Shown piece after piece: positions 43,236 to 54,328 of a stretch of 64,000 bases of DNA. Both the position numbers and the translations under genes were made by a program. The notes beneath the pieces are model-generated. The model did no database searches, had not been told where the DNA came from, and saw only the letters and a program-made list of their open reading frames with translations. Position 1 is the first letter of the stretch. Each line of letters starts with the position of its first letter. Source of the DNA: Paradesertivirga mongoliensis (GTDB lineage: Bacteria; Bacteroidota; Bacteroidia; Sphingobacteriales; Sphingobacteriaceae); assembly GCF_024436395.1 (NCBI RefSeq), contig NZ_JAFMZO010000001.1:504181-568180 (forward strand), read 5' to 3'.

Positions 43236-46200
43236 CTATTGCAATGTAAACCTTAAGCTCACACCGAAGTTACTAAAGGCGGTATTAAATGTTTGAGAAG
43301 TATAAGGCCGGGTTATATTGTTATCATAAAACATCCTTAAGTTAAAGCGCTGATTTAAAACATAATCAACCGAAGGTCTGATCGTAATATTCTTCGCACC
43401 GGAAGATACTTCAGGATCCTCAACGTCAGCACGGTAAATTACCGTCTTCCGATCGTTCAAAGCGAAATCCATCTTAAAATTAAGGTCATTGTTCAACTTT
43501 CTGCCACCAAAGAGCCCTAAAGGAAAACGGAAGTTAGTGGTACGATAACCAAGTCCGAACACCACGGCGTTATCACGCTGCTGCGCCAGCTGGCTGTTCG
43601 CCAGACTCAGGCTTAAGAGCCGCGATTTACGATACTCGAAGTTCGCAGTCATGCTATTCTTTAGCCGGAAATCTATCCCGATTAAGGGCAAAAATTGTTC
43701 AGCAAGAGTAACCTGCGAAAATTGATAGGTCGGCAAAAAGTTACCGTTCACATCTTTCAGATTCGAGTAACCGTTAAGCTCATCATATCGGGCCAACGAA
43801 TTGAAGCTGTTAACATTATAACTGGATCGGTAGGTATGGTTCACATCAAAAGACGCAAAAATATCACTGAAGATCGCATATTTGGTTAAGCCGTTATAGG
43901 TAAGCCTCCAGTTCGGGATAGGAATTTTAGGAAAACCGCTTAAGCTCGCCTTTCCGGCCTCTTTTCCGCCGTAAGCCGCCAGAAAAGAGGCAATCACCAC
44001 ATCTTGAGAGTTTTTGCCGTAACCGTCGGAGTAGCCGCCATTTATACCAGATGAATTTGGATTCTGCGCCCCTAAACGCCTGGATATAATCTGCCGGTTT
44101 GCCTCAAATTGCCTGAATAATTTTGATCCGCTATTTTTGTCGTCTTTAGTAAATGCTGTACGAAGTAATATGTTGGAGATACTAAGATCTCCAGAAGTAA
44201 TGGGACTCTGATACTCAAATTTTTCCTCAATTGAATTGAACTTAAAATTCGTAGAGTAGTTAAAACTTTGGCTTTTCGATACGGTTAATTCGATCCGCAT
44301 GTCCTTTAGGGGTTCAATGGTTCCCCTTATATTTAGATCTTCCTTCTTAGTATTGGTGTAAGGCTGATTCATTGTTTCATCGGTTGTGATCCAGCCGTTA
44401 GATATTGCCCGACCACGGATATCGCGCTGGCTTCCGAAAATAAAGTCCCAACCCGGTGCATTTGCATCCAGGTCATAGCCAAGCACCTTAGTCGTGGGCA
44501 AATAGCCGGGTAAAAATGTTCCTTGGGTTACTGTGTAGGCGCCTGTTACGTTTTTGATACCGGTTAATAATCCTACCAGGAAGCGAGATCCAGCTTTGCT
44601 GTCGGGCGCACTTGCTTTACGAACAAATGCAAATTTGTTGTATAAGGTGGTGAAGTTTAAGGTGGGATTTAACTGAATAGTGCGGGCATTTTGAATAGTA
44701 TTCCCAAGGTTAAATTCCGGATTGTTCAGCGTTGCCAGGGGTTCTGTGCGCCAATTGAAGTTGGTTCCATACCGGGCTACAAGATTAGTCCAGCCTAATC
44801 CCGGAATTTTACTAACAGGGACAGTATAATTTAAATTTAGCGTATGGTTATAGTCGGTATTTCTACCCAGACGTTTAAAGTTATCCCAGACGATTGCCTT
44901 TTTTTCGCCTTCAATGCGCCCCTCTGGTTCATCTATCACCGAATAATTAGTGGCGTTGAAATCTAACTTAAGCGATTTTGTGAGATCCCAGCTTATCCCG
45001 TATAGACGGGACATCTGGAAGTTTTTATTAAAATTAGTTGTGATCGGAATAAAATTATTCTGGTCTAATTCATTATTTCTCAATGTATTTTCAGAATACA
45101 ATCTATCTACATCAATTCTAAAGTTTAGTGCCGAAGGCAGTAAGGAGAAATTAAAATCTTTTAACAAAGCCAGTTTATTCGACTTTATTACTTTGGCAAA
45201 TGGAGTGTAATTCTTGGGCTGCGCCGAATAATTGTAGGCTAAGCCGCCCCTAAACGTTTTTTGTAAAGCCACTTCGGTTATGAAATCCCTGTGGTTATAT
45301 TCTGTATAAGAATAATTGGCGCTAAAATTCTCGATATCCCAAAGTCGGGATTTACTATCGGGATCAGTTTTTATCTTCCTCACGTTAGTGAAATTTAAGC
45401 TGCGGCGTCTGGTAAAATCATTCACCTGGCGTCCAATCTCACGTCTTTCGCTGCGTGAGAGGCCTTCCAGTGCATTTTCCAGTTCAATATCCTGAAAACG
45501 CGGATCGTATTGAGGCGTGCTTAACTGTCTGGAAAAATTGAAAAACATTGGCACCTTAATTCCTGTGCTTGCAGGGAAAAACTTTCCTAGTTCCAGGCTT
45601 GATGATACATCCAGGAACATATCTTCCGTCCGGTTTCTCTCACTCACTTTTTTATCAATAGAGCCAAAACCAATAGTACTTCGGCTGCCTGAAATAGTAA
45701 CGTCGCCAAAATCGGCGAGTTTGGTGTTCATTCTGGCGGTTGCTGCCCAGCCTCCGCGTTCGTCAAAATCGGTAAGCCGTAATTCGTTAAACCAAACTTC
45801 AGCGGTTTTATCCATGCTATCATCGGACGGGTTAGTAGCAGATTTCAGCGGATTTCGTACGCCCACCATATAAATCCTAACTTTACTTAAGTCGGGCTGC
45901 CCAACTACCGTGATAGTATTTTTTCCATCCTTTATAGAAAACGGAAGATTTGCAGGCGCTCCTGCTGTTGTTCGTTGCGCCTTGGCCGCCTGAAAACGTT
46001 TTAGCTCAAGGCTGATTTTGTTCACGTCAGGCCAGATGGCATAAGCATCTTTGGAACCTGGAACGGTTATTTTTAGTGGAATTTCGTATTCGTAGTAGTT
46101 GTCCTGATTATCTGTACCGATCCTGATGAATGCGCTTACATCATTATCCTGCAACTGATTCCCCTCGGCATGAACAAACATTTCCAACCTGCGGTAAGCC

Positions 46201-49200
46201 CTGAAATCATTATAGGTAGTACGGAAAGCGGCTCTTCCATACCCATCTCTTAGGTTTTTCACGTTCAACGAAAGCGATTGCTCATTCTGCCGGGTTTCTC
46301 CTCTAAAATTGCTGTAATCCTTTTCCCGGTCAATACCCGGAGGAACCACGTAAGGTATTGGACTCCTGCGGCCGTTCTCTTCGATATTGACAGTACTTAA
46401 ATCAAGAATGGAGTTGTCGAAACCCGGATTGGTCCCTAAGGATGGATCAGCGATAACTTTATCGCGATTGTTCTCTGCATTATACCTTCTCCATTCGCCC
46501 CGAACGAGCTGGAGTTTTGCCATTCTCAGAATGGTAGTATCAGCAAAATCTGTCATGAACATCCGTGCAAAGCGGATAGATTTAAAATCCTGAATATTTC
46601 CAACCTTTTGCTGGTATTGTGAAATAGGGATCTTAAACTGATACCAGGATACCTGCTGACTTAATCCGTTTGGAAGCTTTACCGTAGATGTTACTTTATC
46701 GGTTATAAAATTCTGACCTACCAACATGTCCTGTGGCCGTATCGATATTTTATATTGGAAGTATTCGTCGGCAAGCGATGAATTATTATCACGGTTTACG
46801 TCTTCGCCGTCGGGCAGAGAAGTGGAGGCAGAGTTATCGATACCTAGTGCCGCCTGCGACTGCTGATTTGTTTTGGAGTTACCTTCGGGCCCGTTGTAGC
46901 GTTCGTAACGCTTTAGAATACCTGCATTAATGTTATCCAGATCACTTCCGCGATAATAGGTAAAATCATCCGACGAAGGGTCGTTTTGCAACTGTGATGC
47001 AGCTACTGGATTCAGTTGATTTAAAAAGGGTGAAAAGAATTGCTTCTCATCTGTGTTGCTTAATCCGTCTAATCCCACGTCCTGAAACTGGCGGGCAGAA
47101 GGATCGTTATCAAATGCCTGGATAACCGGCTGTAACTTCGGTACTCGTCCCCAAATAGTTTGATCTGTGCGGCTGGCATCACCATCACCCGGAAGTCCGT
47201 TCTCCAGTGATTTTCGCCCATCTTTCAAAATGTCTTCAGAAATGCTTCCGAGGTTAAAATACAGATCTCCGCCTTGCGATGCCGGTTTGTAAATGAACGG
47301 ATCCATTACCCACATTTCAATAAATTCAATGTTCAGGGCTTCAAAATCGGTACTCTCAAGTCGTCTGAAAATCCCGCCCCAGCGGCTTCTCGGATTTGCC
47401 AGCGTTCCATTCGGATTTACTCCTGAGGTAGAATAGTTGTATGGTCCGCGCAACATCGGATAGTATGCCAAATCGAATGTAGGAAGCGTTAATGGCTGGC
47501 CCGTGCTCGACTGCTTGAAAGGAAAAACTTCCTGCTCAATTACTTCCCTCACGTAATGATTGGATTGCTCGTTCTTGTTGTTTTTTATATTGTCTGGCGT
47601 AAGGGTGTTATTCCTGTTAAAGAAAATGGGGTCGATATTGTAATAGGCCAGGCGTGCTCTGTTGAAACCGTAGGCCAGGCTTAGGTCCTGCGCTTCGGGA
47701 AATAGCTGTGGCGTTCCGGAAATCTGCCAGCCCATCGGACTTTTGATGTCAATGACAGATCGACTGCTTTCAAAATCATCCAGGTAACTTGAACCGTTCT
47801 TGCTTCCGGCAAAATTCAGGGCGCTCGGATGGCCCGGAATCATTTGCGCAAATTCGCCGCTAAAAGTAACCGAAGACTCCTCCTTCGTGCTTAGGAAGGG
47901 AAGCTTATCGATCATCTTTGTAAGCCATCTGGACTCGGAGCTATAATTGGCATCCATACCCCAAATGGTGTTAGATATGGCTTCTTCGCCGATGTTTATT
48001 TTAGGAGTAAGCGGCCTTTCGGTAAGATTCATGATAGTACCGCCAAGGTTAAGCTTGTGGTTTACCCGGTAATCAAACCTCGACCCAAATAATGATCGCT
48101 GCTGTAATCCAAACAGCTCATTGTTTTCCATCTTAATTTTAATCTGCTGCCCCGAGTTCAACAGGGCCTGATTCAGGATTCTAACCCTGCCGCTGTTATA
48201 GTCTACGGTAAAGTCGGCTCCTTCAACTAAGGGAAGTGTGCCTGCACTAACTTGTACAGAGCCTGGAGGTACATTGATGGCATTCAGTTGAAATTCTGAA
48301 CTTACTTCAGACTGATAAGTTCCCTTTAAAATATAACGGTTCAGCCTTGGAAAGAGCTGTTGAGCGATAACGCGGGTCGAGTCGTATAGCGGTTGATAAA
48401 CGTATTTGTTGATCAGGTCGCTCTCCGCAACGGGGTCGAATTGTTTCGCCAAATCCGATCCAAAAGGCTCAACTAAAGGAAACGTGATACGTCCGTTTAA
48501 GGGGTCGATGGTCAGACCTTCAATAAAGTCGAAGAATCCATCCGGCTTTGCATCACCTACTTGATTAAGTTCATCCAAACGAGTAGCTTGAATCCACAAT
48601 TTTCCACTGTTTTTTGAGCGGTCGGTGATCACGGGCTTTTCTACGCCGGTCTCATCATCAAGCCTGAAAATATTGAGGTTGAAATTATTTCTGCTGACCT
48701 GATATGCTCCTAATGAATAAATATTTTTCATCATCAGGTCCCAGGTGGGAAGCTGTGTTTTCAACATCTCGTTTTTCAGCAGTTTTACAAACAAAACCTG
48801 TGGATTATTTGGATCAACCGGCACATCAGTCGAGAACTCTCCAACCTGATATTCTACACCATTTTCTGTGTATCTGAAAGCAACTGCAAGCACCTCGTCG
48901 GCATTAAGTGCCGCATTTAATGAAATATAACCTAAGCGCGGATGTATTTTATATTCGCGTTCTTCGACAAGCTTTCTGGCATATGTAAGCTTTGAATAGT
49001 TGTCGGTGCCTCCGGTTGATTGGAAAAATGTATTGATTGAGTTGGAGTTTGTAAGTCTTGCGTCAGCCGGAAGGCTTTGAAGCAAATTGTTAGACTGTTG
49101 CGGAAACCCAGGACCCTGAAATCCGGCGGGTAGTACCGATCCTCCGCCTTGAAACAGGCTCGTATTGTATGGATTGTTTTCTCCCAGATCCATTAAGGCT

Positions 49201-50255
49201 ACAACATCTCTTGAATCAACCGTACTGTTGCTGCGATTGGTTACCCATACCTCAACCTTTGTTATAGTAACATTCGACTTGATGATGGGAAGGTTTTCTA
49301 AGGCTGCATTGTACTTGTTTCTAAAATACTGAGCCAGAAAAAAATGCTTGTTCGCTTCGTAGCTGTCGGCCGAAATTCTAAACGTGTTCTGCTGAGAACC
49401 ATTGCTAATGTTTATTTCGCGTGGCTGCGACTTTTGCTGCGAAAATATACTGGTCACATTCAATCTACCAAATTGAAGCTGGGTTTTTAATCCGAAAAGC
49501 GCCTGACTCCCGGTAATTAAGGTAGATGTAAGCGGAAGACTAACGTTTCCTGCTTCAATTTTCTGGATGATCTCGTCGGGTCTGCCTGTATAGTCAAGCT
49601 TCATCTGATTTTCAAAGTCGAAAGAAGCCTCGGTATTGTAATTGGTGGTAATTCGCAACTTGTCGCCAATATTACCAACAACGTTCATCTGTATTCTTTG
49701 ATTAAAATCGAAGTTGCCCTGTTTTCTTTGACGCTCGTTAAACAGTGGATTCTCATTTTTATTGATCCGGCCGGCAAGGGTTAACTCAGCGGTTCCCTGA
49801 GGTCGGATATCGATTAACGAGCCCCCAAAAATACGTTCAAAAGACTTGTTATTAATCGTAACGGCAGGTATAAATCCTGGCTCCCGGGCCTGAGATATAG
49901 AAGCATTAGATAGTTGCTTCCAATAGTTTCGCTTTACCAGATCGTTTTCGTATTTCTGGTATTCTTCTATGGATAGATATTGAGGAGCACGGTAGGGCCT
50001 GTCGCCTATTTTATCCTGAATGATGTAGCGTTTGGTTACCGGATCAAAATCAACCGTACGCTGAATATTGGAAGGATTTGCAAGAGAGATTGAGGGTTTT
50101 GGACGAAGGTCTAAAATTCGTGAATCACTAAAAGGGTATTTAATTTTCAGGCTATCGGGGAGAGAATTGGTGGTTTGTGCGGCAACCTTCCCGGATAAAA
50201 TTATAAACAAAAAACAGCAGATCCTCGATAGGGTAAGGGTAGATAAACTTCTCAA
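43236..50255 (-). CDS. sprA: Gliding motility / type IX secretion translocon protein SprA
   Basis: A 2339-residue giant outer-membrane beta-barrel that forms the type IX secretion translocon and is needed for gliding in relatives. A signal peptide (RICCFLFIILSGKVAAQ) is followed by long SprA_N-type repeats (two related regions, roughly the first and the second thousand residues). PSNIQRTVDFDPVTKRYI lies near the N-terminus, GANNDRNEQ-type plug segments and long stretches of antiparallel strands follow, and the protein ends in FSNFGVSLRFTLQ with an aromatic-rich terminal strand. Start codon TTG 50255. The order maeB-ruvA-sprA-gcvH-vanZ is familiar. Gld and Por partners are outside the window. 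Confidence 0.95.
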   Translation of the reverse strand: MRSLSTLTLSRICCFLFIILSGKVAAQTTNSLPDSLKIKYPFSDSRILDLRPKPSISLANPSNIQRTVDFDPVTKRYIIQDKIGDRPYRAPQYLSIEEYQKYENDLVKRNYWKQLSNASISQAREPGFIPAVTINNKSFERIFGGSLIDIRPQGTAELTLAGRINKNENPLFNERQRKQGNFDFNQRIQMNVVGNIGDKLRITTNYNTEASFDFENQMKLDYTGRPDEIIQKIEAGNVSLPLTSTLITGSQALFGLKTQLQFGRLNVTSIFSQQKSQPREINISNGSQQNTFRISADSYEANKHFFLAQYFRNKYNAALENLPIIKSNVTITKVEVWVTNRSNSTVDSRDVVALMDLGENNPYNTSLFQGGGSVLPAGFQGPGFPQQSNNLLQSLPADARLTNSNSINTFFQSTGGTDNYSKLTYARKLVEEREYKIHPRLGYISLNAALNADEVLAVAFRYTENGVEYQVGEFSTDVPVDPNNPQVLFVKLLKNEMLKTQLPTWDLMMKNIYSLGAYQVSRNNFNLNIFRLDDETGVEKPVITDRSKNSGKLWIQATRLDELNQVGDAKPDGFFDFIEGLTIDPLNGRITFPLVEPFGSDLAKQFDPVAESDLINKYVYQPLYDSTRVIAQQLFPRLNRYILKGTYQSEVSSEFQLNAINVPPGSVQVSAGTLPLVEGADFTVDYNSGRVRILNQALLNSGQQIKIKMENNELFGLQQRSLFGSRFDYRVNHKLNLGGTIMNLTERPLTPKINIGEEAISNTIWGMDANYSSESRWLTKMIDKLPFLSTKEESSVTFSGEFAQMIPGHPSALNFAGSKNGSSYLDDFESSRSVIDIKSPMGWQISGTPQLFPEAQDLSLAYGFNRARLAYYNIDPIFFNRNNTLTPDNIKNNKNEQSNHYVREVIEQEVFPFKQSSTGQPLTLPTFDLAYYPMLRGPYNYSTSGVNPNGTLANPRSRWGGIFRRLESTDFEALNIEFIEMWVMDPFIYKPASQGGDLYFNLGSISEDILKDGRKSLENGLPGDGDASRTDQTIWGRVPKLQPVIQAFDNDPSARQFQDVGLDGLSNTDEKQFFSPFLNQLNPVAASQLQNDPSSDDFTYYRGSDLDNINAGILKRYERYNGPEGNSKTNQQSQAALGIDNSASTSLPDGEDVNRDNNSSLADEYFQYKISIRPQDMLVGQNFITDKVTSTVKLPNGLSQQVSWYQFKIPISQYQQKVGNIQDFKSIRFARMFMTDFADTTILRMAKLQLVRGEWRRYNAENNRDKVIADPSLGTNPGFDNSILDLSTVNIEENGRRSPIPYVVPPGIDREKDYSNFRGETRQNEQSLSLNVKNLRDGYGRAAFRTTYNDFRAYRRLEMFVHAEGNQLQDNDVSAFIRIGTDNQDNYYEYEIPLKITVPGSKDAYAIWPDVNKISLELKRFQAAKAQRTTAGAPANLPFSIKDGKNTITVVGQPDLSKVRIYMVGVRNPLKSATNPSDDSMDKTAEVWFNELRLTDFDERGGWAATARMNTKLADFGDVTISGSRSTIGFGSIDKKVSERNRTEDMFLDVSSSLELGKFFPASTGIKVPMFFNFSRQLSTPQYDPRFQDIELENALEGLSRSERREIGRQVNDFTRRRSLNFTNVRKIKTDPDSKSRLWDIENFSANYSYTEYNHRDFITEVALQKTFRGGLAYNYSAQPKNYTPFAKVIKSNKLALLKDFNFSLLPSALNFRIDVDRLYSENTLRNNELDQNNFIPITTNFNKNFQMSRLYGISWDLTKSLKLDFNATNYSVIDEPEGRIEGEKKAIVWDNFKRLGRNTDYNHTLNLNYTVPVSKIPGLGWTNLVARYGTNFNWRTEPLATLNNPEFNLGNTIQNARTIQLNPTLNFTTLYNKFAFVRKASAPDSKAGSRFLVGLLTGIKNVTGAYTVTQGTFLPGYLPTTKVLGYDLDANAPGWDFIFGSQRDIRGRAISNGWITTDETMNQPYTNTKKEDLNIRGTIEPLKDMRIELTVSKSQSFNYSTNFKFNSIEEKFEYQSPITSGDLSISNILLRTAFTKDDKNSGSKLFRQFEANRQIISRRLGAQNPNSSGINGGYSDGYGKNSQDVVIASFLAAYGGKEAGKASLSGFPKIPIPNWRLTYNGLTKYAIFSDIFASFDVNHTYRSSYNVNSFNSLARYDELNGYSNLKDVNGNFLPTYQFSQVTLAEQFLPLIGIDFRLKNSMTANFEYRKSRLLSLSLANSQLAQQRDNAVVFGLGYRTTNFRFPLGLFGGRKLNNDLNFKMDFALNDRKTVIYRADVEDPEVSSGAKNITIRPSVDYVLNQRFNLRMFYDNNITRPYTSQTFNTAFSNFGVSLRFTLQ

Positions 50256-50278
50256 AGTCAGACAGTAATTTATTGTAA

Positions 50279-50863
50279 TTATAAGGTTTTCAGGGCAATT
50301 TTTATCAATTGTTCAACTGATAAACTATCAGTAGAAGTTTTTATTGCATCGTTCAAAGTTTTTTCTGCTAAGTTTTTCGCGAATCCCAACATCACCAGCG
50401 CCGATAGTGCCTCTTCTTTCACAGTTGTATACTGAGGTTCGGCACTAAACGTTTCAATTCCTTCTTTTTTTAATTTGTCCTGAAGTTCAAGGATCAATCG
50501 TTGTGCAGATTTAGGCCCGATGCCCTTTATCCGTTGCATTTGGGAGACATCTCCTTTTACAATGGCGACCTGTATTTCGTCCGGGGTAACCGAAGACAAA
50601 ATCATCCGGCCCGTACCCGGTCCTATTCCGGAGACAGAAATAAGATGGAGAAAAAGACGTCTTTCACCCTCGTCTGCAAATCCATATAACGTATGAGCAT
50701 CTTCCTTGACATGCAGCCAGGTATACAACTTGCATCGTTCAATGTTGGTTAGTTTCGAATACGTATTGAGCGAGATATTGATATGATAACCCACACCATT
50801 TGCTTCAAGCACCACATAGGCAGCGCATTTAAAGGTTAATTTTCCGTCGATGTATGCGTACAT
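50279..50863 (-). CDS. ruvA: Holliday junction helicase subunit RuvA
   Basis: A tetrameric DNA-binding subunit that directs RuvB branch migration on Holliday junctions. 194 residues. The N-terminal OB domain (YAYIDGKLTFKCAAYVVLEANG) is followed by the tandem helix-hairpin-helix motifs SGIGPGTGRMIL and KGIGPKSAQRLILEL and the C-terminal domain III that binds RuvB. It overlaps the malic enzyme stop by one base (TAATG) and lies 24 bases upstream of sprA, so the three genes probably share one transcript. Confidence 0.97.
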   Translation of the reverse strand: MYAYIDGKLTFKCAAYVVLEANGVGYHINISLNTYSKLTNIERCKLYTWLHVKEDAHTLYGFADEGERRLFLHLISVSGIGPGTGRMILSSVTPDEIQVAIVKGDVSQMQRIKGIGPKSAQRLILELQDKLKKEGIETFSAEPQYTTVKEEALSALVMLGFAKNLAEKTLNDAIKTSTDSLSVEQLIKIALKTL

Positions 50864-53181
50864 TATATTTTTTCGCGGCGACTAAAAAGCCCCCTCCGTT
50901 TTTTTACTGTTGGTACCTCAAGTTTAGATTGTGCATCTACCACTGCAATTGTCACCATGTTTACAATTTCCCTTACAGAACTTCCCATTTGCAACACGTG
51001 AACCGGCTTATTCAGGCCTAATAAGATCGGCCCTACAGCCTCCGCTTCGCCAAGCTCCTGCAAAAGTTTATACGCAATATTTCCGGATTCCAGGTTGGGA
51101 AACACCAGCGTATTAGCAGGCTCGTCTGCCAGCGTACTAAACGGGAAATTATCCTTCAAAAGGGAATGGTTGATAGCAAAGTTGGCCTGCATTTCACCAT
51201 CCACCACAATATGGGGATACTTTTCATGCAGCATACTCACAGCATTCCGGGTCTTATCCGGTACTTCGTCTTCATTTGATCCGAAGTTAGAGTAAGAAAG
51301 AACTGCAATACGAGGATTGATATTAAACTTTTTCACCGACTTATCCAGCAACACCGTTATATCCACCAATTCCTGCACCGTTGGATTTTTATTAATAGTA
51401 GTATCCCCAAAAAATACCGGGCCTTTCTTAGTGAGCATCATATACATCCCGGCAACACGGTTAACACCCGGCTCAGTTCCGATAACCTGTAAGGCGGGTT
51501 TCACTGTTGCACCATAATCTTTGGTAAGTCCGGAAATCAAGGCATCAGCTTCGCCAAATTCTACCATGCAGGCACCGTAATAGTTCCTGTCGAGCAACAT
51601 CTTTCTCGCCTGAAATAAATTCACCCCTTTTCGCTGTCTTTTTTGGTAAAGGAACTGTGCGTATTGTTCAATTTTAGCAGTCTCTTTGGAAGGGTCTATG
51701 ATTTTCATCCCGTCTAAATCCAGGCCGGTTTGTTTAACTATAGCGTCAATCCGCTCTTTATTTCCTAGTAAAATCGGCTGCGCAATTCCTTCATCCCTGA
51801 CAATTTGTGCCGATTTTAAAATCTTGTAATGATCTGCTTCGGCAAATACGATGCATTTCGGATCTGATTTTGCTTTGCTGCTAATCGCCCGAAGCAAAGC
51901 ATCTTCTGTACCTAGGCGGTGGCTCAGCTCATCAGCATATGCTTGCCAGTTTGTAATAGTTTTGCGGGCCACGCCCGATTCAATCGCAGCCTGGGCAACC
52001 GCCAGCGACACAGAGGTTATAAGCCGCGGATCATTCGGTTTCGGGATAATATAATCTTTCCCGAATTTGATGTTTTTCTTATTGTAAGCCAGATTAACCG
52101 CCTCGGGAACCGTTTTCTTTGCCAACTCGGCAATAGCCTTAACAGCGGCGATCTTCATTTCCTCGTTAATTCCCGTTGCCCTTACATCCATCGCTCCGCG
52201 GAAGATATATGGGAATCCTAACACGTTATTCACCTGATTGGGATAATCAGAGCGGCCGGTAGCCATGATCACGTCTTTTCGCGCAGAAACTGCCAGATCG
52301 TAGGCAATTTCCGGATTAGGATTTGCCATGGCGAAAACTATGGGATTTCGGGCCATTGTTTTTAGCATCTGTGGCGTCAAAACATCTGATGTGGAAAGAC
52401 CAATGAAGACGTCCGAATCTTTCATCGCCTCGGCCAGAGTATTTATTTTCCGTTTGGTGGCAAACTCGGCTTTTATCTCATCAAGCTTTTCACGGTCGGC
52501 ACGAATAACTCCGCTCCGGTCTACCATAACCATATTTTCTTTCTTTGCTCCAAGGCTCACATACAGCCTTGCGCAGGAAATTGCAGCAGCACCGGCGCCA
52601 TTAATAACAATGGTTACCTTATCGAGCTTTTTTTTCTGAATTTCGCAGGCGTTTAACAGAGCAGCGGCCGAAATAATGGCAGTGCCATGCTGGTCGTCGT
52701 GCATTACCGGAATATTCATTTCGGCCTTTAAGCGCCGTTCGATTTCAAAACATTCCGGGGCTTTAATGTCTTCCAGATTAATACCTCCGAAAGTAGGCTC
52801 AAGAGCTTTAACAATTCTTACAAACTCATCTACATCTTTGGTGTTTAATTCCAGATCAAACACGTCGATATCAGCGAAGATCTTAAAAAGCAAGCCTTTT
52901 CCTTCCATCACTGGTTTTCCGGCTTCCGGACCAATATCACCCAAACCCAAAACGGCTGTTCCGTTGCTGATTACTGCAACCAGGTTACCCTTTGCAGTGT
53001 ATTTATATACATCATCAACATTATCAGCGATACGTAAACAGGGCTCTGCCACACCCGGCGAGTATGCCAGCGTCAGGTCGCGTTGTGAATTTGTGGGTTT
53101 GGTTGGAACAACTTCGATTTTTCCCGGACGGCCTTGAGAATGGTAGTCAAGGGCATCCTGTTTCCTGTTTATCTTACTCAT
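50863..53181 (-). CDS. maeB: NADP-dependent malic enzyme with PTA-like domain
   Basis: It oxidatively decarboxylates malate to pyruvate with NADP. Residues ~1-430 form the malic enzyme ([67 protein letters not shown], and a substrate-binding [10 protein letters not shown]). Residues ~430-772 are a phosphate-acetyltransferase-like domain ([41 protein letters not shown]), which in related enzymes is regulatory and inhibited by acetyl-CoA rather than catalytic. The 772-residue length is typical. It heads the maeB-ruvA-sprA run. Confidence 0.96.
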   Translation of the reverse strand: MSKINRKQDALDYHSQGRPGKIEVVPTKPTNSQRDLTLAYSPGVAEPCLRIADNVDDVYKYTAKGNLVAVISNGTAVLGLGDIGPEAGKPVMEGKGLLFKIFADIDVFDLELNTKDVDEFVRIVKALEPTFGGINLEDIKAPECFEIERRLKAEMNIPVMHDDQHGTAIISAAALLNACEIQKKKLDKVTIVINGAGAAAISCARLYVSLGAKKENMVMVDRSGVIRADREKLDEIKAEFATKRKINTLAEAMKDSDVFIGLSTSDVLTPQMLKTMARNPIVFAMANPNPEIAYDLAVSARKDVIMATGRSDYPNQVNNVLGFPYIFRGAMDVRATGINEEMKIAAVKAIAELAKKTVPEAVNLAYNKKNIKFGKDYIIPKPNDPRLITSVSLAVAQAAIESGVARKTITNWQAYADELSHRLGTEDALLRAISSKAKSDPKCIVFAEADHYKILKSAQIVRDEGIAQPILLGNKERIDAIVKQTGLDLDGMKIIDPSKETAKIEQYAQFLYQKRQRKGVNLFQARKMLLDRNYYGACMVEFGEADALISGLTKDYGATVKPALQVIGTEPGVNRVAGMYMMLTKKGPVFFGDTTINKNPTVQELVDITVLLDKSVKKFNINPRIAVLSYSNFGSNEDEVPDKTRNAVSMLHEKYPHIVVDGEMQANFAINHSLLKDNFPFSTLADEPANTLVFPNLESGNIAYKLLQELGEAEAVGPILLGLNKPVHVLQMGSSVREIVNMVTIAVVDAQSKLEVPTVKKRRGLFSRREKI

Positions 53182-53274
53182 TAAATCCTCCGCTTGGTGA
53201 GTGCGGTAAAATTACAATTCTTTTGCAGAGAACATAATGGAATACAAGCAATGTTCGGATTGGCGGGACGATTC

Positions 53275-54069
53275 CTACTCCTTCAGGAACTTACTTACAA
53301 GCAGTCGTTTTTCGCCCTCTTTAATCACCAGAACATAGTACTGCGGTGTCAAATCGCGGATATCAAGGCCCGATGCTTTATCGGTCATAATTATTTTTTT
53401 AGTGAGCACTCCTGAGTAATTATATATCGCGATCTCAACGTTTTGCAATGGCAAGTTTGAGGATATATGTAACTCAGCCGTCGCGGGGTTAGGATAGATG
53501 CTTAATACAGGCTGATCTAACTCAAACACAGGTTCTTTATCAGGAAGGATATCTATTGCAGGCGCTATCTTTATTGAGAAGCGGTTGGGTCCGTAGGTGT
53601 TTGGATTAGATTTATCAACTACAAATTCATACGAAGCGCCCTCAACTAGTGTCTTTGTTTGATTAAGATACTTGTCTGTTAAGATAAACTTATAATTTTC
53701 GACGAACGGGAGCTCCTTAATCTTTAGAACCACGTTTTGAGACACCCTCGAATTGACCGCTAACTTAACCTCATCCACTTCAGCCAGCTGAGGCATAAGA
53801 TTTATAGCCATGCTTTTATTATCCGATGTGAGACTTGAAATGCTAACAGTAGTCCCACCGGCAAAAGGGGCATCTCCATCGGCGGCCCGGTAAGCTGCGC
53901 TATGTCCTTGTCTGAACTCAATAACTGCTTCACACTGGGCATTTGAGTGGTCGGCTACCGCTAAGCGGAGCGTTTTTTTGAGGACTGACGGGTTTGTCGT
54001 GTTGACTTTAGACACGGAAAAGGCCGTAAAGGACAGACCTAGAAAGAAAAGAGAGAGCGAGAAATTCAT
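53275..54069 (-). CDS. Small secreted protein with type IX (type A) sorting tail
   Basis: A 264-residue protein. An N-terminal signal peptide (FSLSLFFLGLSFTAFSVS) and a C-terminal type A sorting domain (VLSIYPNPATAELHISS, LQNVEIAIYNYSGVL, YYVLVIKEG and KFLKE) mark it as type IX cargo. The middle holds beta-sandwich sequence of the kind found at the end of much larger Bacteroidota adhesins (CEAVIEFRQGHSAAYRAADGD, then VEGASYEFVVDKSNPNTYG). It is therefore either a short stand-alone surface protein or the remnant of a larger gene. A -7 element TATATTTG at 54126-54133 lies 57 bases upstream. Confidence 0.85.
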   Translation of the reverse strand: MNFSLSLFFLGLSFTAFSVSKVNTTNPSVLKKTLRLAVADHSNAQCEAVIEFRQGHSAAYRAADGDAPFAGGTTVSISSLTSDNKSMAINLMPQLAEVDEVKLAVNSRVSQNVVLKIKELPFVENYKFILTDKYLNQTKTLVEGASYEFVVDKSNPNTYGPNRFSIKIAPAIDILPDKEPVFELDQPVLSIYPNPATAELHISSNLPLQNVEIAIYNYSGVLTKKIIMTDKASGLDIRDLTPQYYVLVIKEGEKRLLVSKFLKE

Positions 54070-54125
54070 ATGAGAACGAGAAGAATATTAAATATTACAT
54101 TTTCTTTTGGTTAAATAATTTGCTA

Positions 54126-54133
54126 CAAATATA
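54126..54133 (-). promoter_or_regulatory. Candidate -7 element of the type IX cargo gene
   Basis: TATATTTG on the minus strand is an exact match with TAnnTTTG and leaves a leader of about 50 bases. Confidence 0.4.
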
Positions 54134-54214
54134 AAAGGTATTTAGTCTGGCGAACAGCTTGGGTGGGTCATGGGCTCTCGACTCACGCCCGATCTTTGGC
54201 GGGATAAAAACAAC

Positions 54215-54245
54215 AAACGCCCTTAGCGATATTCTAAGAGCGTTT
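54215..54245 (-). terminator. Intrinsic terminator of the mltD-like gene
   Basis: AAACGC-CTTAG pairs with CTAAG-GCGTTT (54215-54226 with 54234-54245, one mismatch). On the minus strand a T-rich run (TTGTTGTTTTTA) follows. Confidence 0.7.
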
Positions 54246-54328
54246 GATATTAGGAATGTTAATTTCTTTGTGAGTAAGTTGTGTATAAGTTTACGCAACC
54301 TTACACGATACAGACAAATAAAATTGGT

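Noticed and set aside
54095..54298. 67-aa minus-strand ORF between the cargo gene and the transglycosylase gene
   Set aside because: Overlaps a terminator hairpin and a -7 element, with no conserved features.
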